A stretch of DNA of 64,000 bases. Origin: Brenneria nigrifluens DSM 30175 = ATCC 13028 (GTDB lineage: Bacteria > Pseudomonadota > Gammaproteobacteria > Enterobacterales > Enterobacteriaceae). Shown here in pieces: positions 58,101 through 64,000 of this stretch (positions are counted from its first letter, which is position 1; each line of letters starts with the position of its first letter). A model generated the notes under the pieces. It had not been told where the DNA came from. It searched no databases and saw only the letters and a program-made list of their open reading frames with translations. Both the position numbers and the translations under genes were made by a program. The stretch lies in the NCBI RefSeq assembly GCF_005484965.1, contig NZ_CP034036.1, forward strand, positions 2,170,001 to 2,234,000. Reading direction: 5' to 3'.

Positions 58101-61100
58101 GAAGAAGGTCAGGTTCAGCGTAAAAGCCGTGGTGCGGCTCCAGCGCTCGAGGGTGGCGGCAAATAGCGTGAGCAGCGCGGCGGACGGCGTGACGCCCTGT
58201 TGCTGCCAACGCTGTTTCAGTGCCTGCCACTCTTTATGGGCGATCGTCGATTTGAAGGTGGTGAAGTGCGGCGTTTCCGCAGGTGTCTTAACCACCGGCA
58301 GTTCCGGTGCTAAGGGTAAATGCGGCAGCTTTTCCTGCCAGTAATCCCAGGCATCGTGCCATTCCGATGTCTGCCGGCGCGCCTGTTCAGCCACGACATA
58401 ATCACGGAAGGTAATATCGAGCGGCGCCAGCGTTTCCCCGCGCCATACCTGCGCCAGATCGTCCATCATGACTTTAAAACTCTGCACGTCGAATTGCAGC
58501 AGATCGAGGTTCATGTGCAGGCGATAATGGCGATCGTCGATTTCGCTGACCACCAGCTCAAAGAGAGGCCACCGATCAGCAGGTAAAACGCGATAGCTAA
58601 GCTCATGCCGCCGTTTTTCCAGCGCTATTAGCTGTTCTTCCGGGGGGAGTTGGCGCAGGTCATGACGCGGGATCCGATATTTCGGCGTTTCCGCCAGGAT
58701 CCGCTGCTGCCCGTCGGCATCGACGACCATTCGCAACATATCGTGGCGTGCAATGAGCTGGTTCCATGCTTTCTCAAGTACGGCGAGAGCAAACTCGTCA
58801 TGTCGTTTATCCCACTCAAACAGGACGTGACAGGCGACGCCGCCGTAACCAATGAGGTGGGTACGCCCCAGCCAGTAGGCGTGCTGAATGGGCGTCAGAG
58901 GGAAGGGGGCGTAACGCTCGCCGGCGTCGTGCTGCAACATTTCCGGCTGTGAAGCAGCTGGCGTCGCGGTTTGCTGAGAACAGATAAGCTGCGTTAGCCC
59001 GCCGGGCGACAGATCCTGCCACGCCCGTTCCGCATTGATGCGTACGCCCAGATAGTGCTGAATGTCGCTGCTGAGTTCAAGGAAGAGCAGCGAATCCATG
59101 CCTAACTGCAACAGATCCTGATGCGGGGACAGCGAAGCGGGATCATTCAGTCTTAACTGAATCGCAATACGATTTTTTAGCCATGTCATAACGGCAGTTT
59201 CATCGCTCAGGCTACCGCTAAACGTGTTGTCGTCAGCCCGAAGGATGACGGATGGCGCGGGTTTTTCTGCGGCCCCAGCGCTGAAAAGAGCCTGCTGTAA
59301 CGGGGGCATTTTGTCGGTGAAGACGCGCATCGCCAGTCGCCAGGGGGCACCGCGCATCACGGCCTGTTCCAGGTGCCAGCAGCCTTCGGCATCGCTTAAA
59401 ACGCCCATCCCGCGGCTGGCGAGCGTAGCCAGCATTTCCGGCGTGGCCGCGCGGCCGCTTTCTCCCCATGCGCCCCAGGCGATGGAGAGTATCTTCGGCG
59501 CATCAAGGGTGGAGAACTGCCGGGACAGTCCGTCCAGGTAGCCGCAGGCAAGGGCATGGGCGCTCTGGCCCGGCGCGCCGAGGGTGGCGGCTGCGGAAGA
59601 GTAGAGGATAAGATAGCGTCCGTCGTGGCGGCGCAGGGTTTGCAATAGCTGGTTTGCCGCCTGCGCTTTTACTGCGAAAACGGCGGATAATTGGTCTTTA
59701 TCAAGCTCTTGCAGGGGCGCATCAGCCAATACTCCGGCGGCATGAATCGCGCCGGCAATGCCTCCGTTAGCCGCGAGTTTTTCAAGCACTGCGGCCAGTT
59801 GCCCGGCGTCGCCCACATCACAAGGACAGACACGGATCTGCCCGTCATCAACGTCGCGTAACCATGACTCATCCACGCGCGGCGCCAGCAGTGCAATTCG
59901 CCTTGCCCCTTTTTCTCTAAGCCAGCTAACGGCAAGGCGGCCTAATCCGCCAAACGCCCCGGTCACCAGGTGCCAACGGTCGTCGCCGACAAACACGTTT
60001 ACAGGTAATTCGGCGACGCATCCCTCATTGGGAACCAGTGAAGGAAGCCAGATGTTGTTATCACGCACGGCGAGCCAGCGCTGAGATAGCGAAACGGCGC
60101 TTAATCCTTGATACAGCGTTTCCCACGAGTCGTTTTCGTCGAGATCGATTGCGGCAATCAATCGTTCTGGCTGCTCGTTGGCCGCCACGCGAAGCAAGGC
60201 CCATAAGGCGTGATGGGACGGAGAGATGCCTTTATTTTCCTGTATACACCATGCGCGGCGAGTCACAACAACCAATCCGGCCTCGCAGGTGGAGAGTGCC
60301 TCCGCCACTTTCTCCGCTAATGCCAGGACATCCTCGGTCTCCTCGACGATCATCAGTCCCAAAGAGGCTTTTTGAACGTTGATGATGCCGTATTGCGCCA
60401 GTTCATCGCCCCGCGCAAGCGTGTCGGAGCTGAAACAGAATGCGAGGGGGCGGTCGACATTGGAGACGTTTAATGTCGACCACTGCCATTGATAATGCGT
60501 CTGCGGCGCGGGAAGACGCGTGGCGGGCGATAACGGCCGCCACTCTCCATCAGGATGACGGGCTTCAACGCGCATCCGCCCGCGGAAAAAGGCTTCGTGC
60601 CGCCAGCTTAAGCGAACCTGTCCCAGCCATTCAGGAACAGCGACGAGGGGCAACTCCACCACGGGTAAGTCGTCGCCATGGCGTTGTGAGAGCAGACGCC
60701 AGGCTTCCTGCCAGCGGGCGTTAAACCGCTCAGGTTGACGTGCGCAATCGGACCAGTCGGCAAGATAATAACCGTCAGCCGTCAACGCCTGTCCCAACAC
60801 AGGTTCGGACTGCGCGGTCAGCGCGACCTCGGAAACCGGTTTGCCGGGCAGCGTGGCGAGAATGATATGTTCGCTCATCCCGGCGGTCTGGCTGCCATCC
60901 TGCGGTAGCCAGTCTACTTTGCTGAATCCGGCGTGGCGACACTGCTGCTCCCACTGGCCGGTGGTGAGGAATAATTCGCCTTTGCGTGCGTCGATATCCT
61001 GTAGCGGGAGGACCAGAGGACCAAAAACAAAATCAAACAGACGCATTGGCTGAGTGATTTCGCGCATCAGCAGACGCCCGCCCGGCTTGAGCAGGGGACG

Positions 61101-64000
61101 CAGATTGTCGAGCGTTCGGCCAATATGGCGAGTGGCATGAATGACGTTAGCCGCAACGATAAGATCATAAGACTGCGCCCGGAAACCCTGGGACTGCGCC
61201 TCTTTTTCGAGATCCAGCTCGTTGTAATGCACAAAGTCATAGCGGGCAAATTTTTGCTGCGCGCGACGGGTAAACAGCGCGGAGATATCGGTGAAGTGGT
61301 ACTCCAGCGCCGACTCTTCTTCCAGTTCCGGCAGCAGCCACGCGGTGGTGCCGCCGGTGCCGCCGCCGACTTCAAGAATACGCAAAGGCTGATGGGACTG
61401 ACGCGTCTGTACTATACCGCGTAATACCCCGGCGGCGATTTGGTTGAAATAGCGGCCAAAGCTGAATTCCTGATACAGTACCTCTACGCCGTCAGAAGCT
61501 CCTTGTGGGAAGATGATCGCCACCGGCTCTTCCGCGCCGCTCATCATTTCATACAACCTATCGCCCGCACGGGCGATGGTGTCGGGGATAGCCTGAAAAC
61601 CTTCACAATAACCGGCGAGTTCCGTCAGTAGTGATTCCCGCTGTTCATGTTCAATGGGACGGGCGCGGTAGTAACGCCCGTCTGTGCACCGGTAATCGCC
61701 ATCGACCACGCAGTTATTTAACAGACGCCGGAGTAATTGCTGGTAGCGGGGCAACAGACGTCCACGGCGCATGATGGTCGTGGCGTCCACGCCATTCTCA
61801 ATGGTATCGCCCGTACAGCGTCGTACCAGTTGATCCACATAGATGGCGTGCAATCTTGTGGCGCACTGTTTAAGCGCCTCTAAGCGGGGGAGATCGAGCG
61901 CTGTCGCCGCAGTACTCGCCACTTGCAGCCCGGCAGACAGCGCCGCATCGGCAGGCTCGCTGGCGTGAGATGCGCTTTCTTTCCAGTAACGCTCAGTATC
62001 AAACGGATAGCATGGCGCAGAGATACGTTGCCCATCGCCCGCCAGTAAGTCGGCCCACGGCAAGGCGACCCCGGCTGCGTAAAGCCGGAGCAGCGCCTGA
62101 TTCAGGACATCGCTCGCCTCTTTGTGGCGGCGGGCGCTGGCGATCCAGAATACGTTATCGCGGTACTCGCGCTGCCCGGAAGCAACCAACTGGGCATCGG
62201 GCCCCATCTCAAGAAAAACGCTGGCGCCAAGCTTGTGCGCGACCTGAATACTCTGGATAAAACGTACCGGCTGGCGCATGTGTCGGCGCCAGTAGTCCGC
62301 CTGGTTGAGTGCTGACTCATCAATGGCCGCGGCGGTGAGCGTGGAAATAAGCTGTATTTGCCCCGGCGCCGCATGCAGCCCCGCGCAGGCTGCCTGGAAT
62401 CGATCGAGTATCGGTTCAAGCAAGGCTGAGTGCGCCGCGCCGGTCACGCTCAGGCGGCGATAGCTGATGTCCTGCTGCGAGAGCGCGGCGCAGAATGCGG
62501 CGAGACGCGCTTCCGGCCCGGAGAATACCGTATGTTGCGTGCCATTGTTGGCGGCGAGATCCAGCTCAAACCGGCGGGCCAGCGGCATCAGCGCGTCTTC
62601 TTCAGCAAACACCGCTACCATGGCGCCGCTGGCGCACTGCTGCATCAGCGCGCCGCGCTGACAAACTAATGGCATGACCTGTTCGATCGTATAGTGCCCG
62701 CAGACGACGGCAGCGGCGAATTCACCGACGGAATGGCCAATGGCGAAATCAGGCTTCAGTCCTTCAGCGCTCCATTGCGCTGCCATCGCTATTTCAAAAG
62801 CGACAATCGCCGGCTGCGCCCAGGCCATATTGTCCAGCAGCGCGGAGTCGGGGTTAAACATCGCCTCCTGCAATGCAGGGGCGAGTATTTCTTTGCAGGC
62901 GGAAAAACAGCGATCCAGCGTGTCGGCAAACGCCGCTGAGTGCTGGTACATCGCCTGACCCATGGTGCGCCAGTGCGAGCCCTGACCGGTAAACAGCCAC
63001 ACCTGCTTGCCGCAGGCGCCGTGGCCGCTATAGACCGGCGGGCCCGATTTCTCTGTGGCCCAGGCACTGAGCGCCGCGGCGGTTTCAGTGTTTAGCGGCG
63101 CCGCCAGGCGGAAGGGAAGATCGAGACGGCGCGCGTACAGTGCCGTGAAGGCCAGATTGTTGGCATCCACATTCTGCCTCAGCGCCCCGGCATAATCCGC
63201 CGCAAGCCGTCGTAGCGCGCTGTCGCTGGCGGCGCTGAGTAGCAGAGCGCGACTTTTGTCTCCGCCATCCGTTTGCGGGAGGCGCGCTTTAAGCGCGTAG
63301 GGAATCGAGGCGACAATCATATGGCAGTTGGTACCGCCAATACCAAACGAGGACACGCCTGCGTAACGCATTTCGTCAGGCCACTCCTGCGCGGCGAGCG
63401 GTATGGTAAAGGGACTCTCTTCGAGCTTAAGCGCCGGGTTGGGCGTGTGAAAATGCAGCATCGGCGGAATTTGCCCGCGGCTCACCGCCAGAACGGTTTT
63501 CAGCAGTCCGGCAATACCTGCCGCGGTATCCAGATGGCCCATATTGCTTTTTACAGAGCCGAGCGCACAGCGTTGATCCTGAGGGCGAGGCGCATAGACG
63601 TTGCGCAGCGCTTCCATTTCAATCGCGTCTCCCAGCGGCGTGCCGGTGCCGTGCGTTTCAATGTAGCCGACCTGCTTGTCGTCAATTGCCGCCAGCATCA
63701 ACGCCTCTTCGATAACCGCTTGCTGCCCTGCGGCGGAAGGGGCGGTATAACCGACCTTTCTGTTTCCGTCGTTGTTGACCGCGCTGGAGAGGATCACCGA
63801 GATAATCGGATCACCTGACAGCAATGCGTCTCTCAGACGACGCAGAACCACGCAGCCCAGGCCGTTACCGGCCCAGGTCCCCTCGGCTGAGGCGTCAAAA
63901 GGACGGCAACGGCCATCGGGAGAAAAAATCATCCCAGGCTGGTAGCGATAGCCCGCCTGCTGAGGGAAAGAGAGCGCCACACCGCCGGCAACCGCCATAT
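55170..64000 (-). CDS. irp1: HMWP1 (Irp1), yersiniabactin polyketide/nonribosomal peptide synthetase, 5' end off window
   Basis: The visible 2,943 residues lack about 220 N-terminal ones, including the ketosynthase active Cys. Domains in order (fragment numbering): ketosynthase end (1-235; HGTGTPLGDAIE, KSNMGHLDTAAG), acyltransferase (320-650; GHSVGEFAAAVV), first C-methyltransferase (800-1060; ILEVGGGTGGTTAW), ketoreductase (1330-1510; LVTGAFGGLGRLAVSWL), acyl carrier (LGMDSLLFLELSSD), cyclisation domain (1700-2130; D-x4-D-x2-S as DLLQFDVQS), second methyltransferase (ILEVGAGTAATTAPML), peptidyl carrier (FFELGGDSLMATRMV) and thioesterase (GWSYGAFLAAG). This is the complete Yersinia HMWP1 order. 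It adds a malonyl unit, methyl groups and the last thiazoline and releases the product. irp2 and ybtA are expected just beyond the window. Confidence 0.96.
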   Translation of the reverse strand, partial: MAVAGGVALSFPQQAGYRYQPGMIFSPDGRCRPFDASAEGTWAGNGLGCVVLRRLRDALLSGDPIISVILSSAVNNDGNRKVGYTAPSAAGQQAVIEEALMLAAIDDKQVGYIETHGTGTPLGDAIEMEALRNVYAPRPQDQRCALGSVKSNMGHLDTAAGIAGLLKTVLAVSRGQIPPMLHFHTPNPALKLEESPFTIPLAAQEWPDEMRYAGVSSFGIGGTNCHMIVASIPYALKARLPQTDGGDKSRALLLSAASDSALRRLAADYAGALRQNVDANNLAFTALYARRLDLPFRLAAPLNTETAAALSAWATEKSGPPVYSGHGACGKQVWLFTGQGSHWRTMGQAMYQHSAAFADTLDRCFSACKEILAPALQEAMFNPDSALLDNMAWAQPAIVAFEIAMAAQWSAEGLKPDFAIGHSVGEFAAAVVCGHYTIEQVMPLVCQRGALMQQCASGAMVAVFAEEDALMPLARRFELDLAANNGTQHTVFSGPEARLAAFCAALSQQDISYRRLSVTGAAHSALLEPILDRFQAACAGLHAAPGQIQLISTLTAAAIDESALNQADYWRRHMRQPVRFIQSIQVAHKLGASVFLEMGPDAQLVASGQREYRDNVFWIASARRHKEASDVLNQALLRLYAAGVALPWADLLAGDGQRISAPCYPFDTERYWKESASHASEPADAALSAGLQVASTAATALDLPRLEALKQCATRLHAIYVDQLVRRCTGDTIENGVDATTIMRRGRLLPRYQQLLRRLLNNCVVDGDYRCTDGRYYRARPIEHEQRESLLTELAGYCEGFQAIPDTIARAGDRLYEMMSGAEEPVAIIFPQGASDGVEVLYQEFSFGRYFNQIAAGVLRGIVQTRQSHQPLRILEVGGGTGGTTAWLLPELEEESALEYHFTDISALFTRRAQQKFARYDFVHYNELDLEKEAQSQGFRAQSYDLIVAANVIHATRHIGRTLDNLRPLLKPGGRLLMREITQPMRLFDFVFGPLVLPLQDIDARKGELFLTTGQWEQQCRHAGFSKVDWLPQDGSQTAGMSEHIILATLPGKPVSEVALTAQSEPVLGQALTADGYYLADWSDCARQPERFNARWQEAWRLLSQRHGDDLPVVELPLVAVPEWLGQVRLSWRHEAFFRGRMRVEARHPDGEWRPLSPATRLPAPQTHYQWQWSTLNVSNVDRPLAFCFSSDTLARGDELAQYGIINVQKASLGLMIVEETEDVLALAEKVAEALSTCEAGLVVVTRRAWCIQENKGISPSHHALWALLRVAANEQPERLIAAIDLDENDSWETLYQGLSAVSLSQRWLAVRDNNIWLPSLVPNEGCVAELPVNVFVGDDRWHLVTGAFGGLGRLAVSWLREKGARRIALLAPRVDESWLRDVDDGQIRVCPCDVGDAGQLAAVLEKLAANGGIAGAIHAAGVLADAPLQELDKDQLSAVFAVKAQAANQLLQTLRRHDGRYLILYSSAAATLGAPGQSAHALACGYLDGLSRQFSTLDAPKILSIAWGAWGESGRAATPEMLATLASRGMGVLSDAEGCWHLEQAVMRGAPWRLAMRVFTDKMPPLQQALFSAGAAEKPAPSVILRADDNTFSGSLSDETAVMTWLKNRIAIQLRLNDPASLSPHQDLLQLGMDSLLFLELSSDIQHYLGVRINAERAWQDLSPGGLTQLICSQQTATPAASQPEMLQHDAGERYAPFPLTPIQHAYWLGRTHLIGYGGVACHVLFEWDKRHDEFALAVLEKAWNQLIARHDMLRMVVDADGQQRILAETPKYRIPRHDLRQLPPEEQLIALEKRRHELSYRVLPADRWPLFELVVSEIDDRHYRLHMNLDLLQFDVQSFKVMMDDLAQVWRGETLAPLDITFRDYVVAEQARRQTSEWHDAWDYWQEKLPHLPLAPELPVVKTPAETPHFTTFKSTIAHKEWQALKQRWQQQGVTPSAALLTLFAATLERWSRTTAFTLNLTFFNRRPIHPQINQLIGDFTSVTLVDFSFSTPVTLQKQMQQTQQRLWQNMAHSEMNGVEVIRELGRLRGSQRQPLMPVVFTSMLGMTLEGMTIDQAMSHLLGEPCYVFTQTPQVWLDHQVMESDGELIFSWYCMDNVLKPGVAEAMFNDYCTLLQTVIARPESLNNVAEHISRQRWPLNARTDYDLRDIEQATLEFPGILQARAEMTAEDSLTLDFVMADDPSPSAAIPDEPALAQLAQPLPEQAQLDELDATWRWLEARALQGIAATLNRHGLFTAPEMAHRFTEMMQALAAQASYQRLLRQWLHSLTQKEWLIREGEIWRCRIPLSDIPAPQQACPESQWSQALAQYLETCIARHDALFSGHCSPLELLFNEQHSVTDALYRDNPASACLNRYAAQIAALCGAERILEVGAGTAATTAPMLTATRNTRQSYHFTDVSVQFLNDAREYFRDESRVSYALFDINQPLDFTAHPEEGYDLIVAANVLHDASHVVQALRRLRLLLKAGGRLLIVEATERNSVFQLASVGFIEGLSGYRDFRRRDEKPMLTRSAWQEVLVQAGFENELAWPAQQSSPLRQHLLVARSPGVNRPDKAAVSRYLQQRFGTGLPGLQIRQREELFTPLRAQSAARIEPAEPTSAAEGNPAQEKQVAELWQALLSRPVARHHDFFELGGDSLMATRMVAQLNQRGIARANLQDLFTHSTLSDFCAHLQACSSGEDNPVPICQGDGDETLFVFHASDGDISAWLPLSSALNTRVFGLQAKSPRRFATLDQMIDEYAECIRRQQPHGPYVLAGWSYGAFLAAGAAQRLYAKGEQVRIALIDPVCRQDFCCENRAALLRLLAEGQTPLALPEHFDQQAPASQLADFIGLAKAAGMVSQNLTLQAAETWLDNIAHLLRLLTEHTPGETVPVPGLIVYAAGRPAHWTPVETEWQTWINNADDYSIEASHWQIMMEAPHVQACAQHIKRWLCATSKQPENTL

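Noticed and set aside
1..64000. CRISPR arrays, tRNA and rRNA genes
   Set aside because: No regularly spaced repeats, cloverleaf-type sequences or ribosomal RNA segments were recognised on reading either strand.

Overview
The window comes from a diazotrophic enterobacterium. Gene order nifY-[insert]-ENX-(iscA-like)-USVWZM-[insert]-F, with rnfABCDGEH, nifLA and nifBQ, is an Enterobacterales-type nif cluster. A linked rnf operon, a type VI secretion (T6SS) toxin island and a yersiniabactin locus point to a plant-associated member of the Pectobacteriaceae (Brenneria/Pectobacterium-like). The family-level placement is an inference from gene content and remembered protein sequences, not from a database search.

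Layout. (1) 1-16041: nifY, then an opposite-strand sugar operon (PRD regulator, fructose-type PTS EIIA/EIIB/EIIC, two different class II ketose-bisphosphate aldolases, ROK kinase) inserted between nifY and nifE, then nifENX and iscA-like-nifUSVWZM. (2) 16042-27483: T6SS accessory island hcp-vgrG-DUF4123 adaptor, followed by a partly duplicated toxin array with three WHH-motif nuclease toxin ends, three SUKH/SMI1-like immunity proteins, two copies of a D123-like ATP-grasp gene, and a closing PAAR gene. It separates nifM from nifF. (3) 27484-38759: rnfABCDGEH-nifF on the minus strand, divergent from nifLA and nifBQ. (4) 38760-43292: a small coiled-coil protein and a Csu-type (spore coat U) chaperone-usher pilus operon. 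(5) 43523-49313: an accessory segment with an AraC regulator, an SMR efflux pump with its TetR repressor and palindromic operator, a frameshifted MFS gene, a LysR regulator and a secreted alpha/beta hydrolase. (6) 49543-64000: yersiniabactin genes fyuA, ybtE, ybtT, ybtU and most of irp1 (HMWP1), which runs off the window end.

How they work together. NifB/E/N/X/Y/Q/V make and handle FeMo-cofactor, NifU/S and the IscA-like protein supply Fe-S clusters, NifW/Z/M mature the enzymes, and Rnf plus NifF deliver low-potential electrons. NifL/NifA control the system. TGT-N10-ACA NifA sites and -24/-12 promoters are visible before nifE, the iscA-like/nifU operon, nifB and rnfA. hcp also has a clear -24/-12 promoter, so the embedded T6SS island uses sigma-54 too, presumably with a different activator. 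The most novel part is the T6SS array: duplication and recombination have diversified toxin C-termini with matching immunity genes, left a PAAR/DUF4123 chimeric relic and an orphan toxin end, and carried along an unexplained D123-like ATP-grasp gene.
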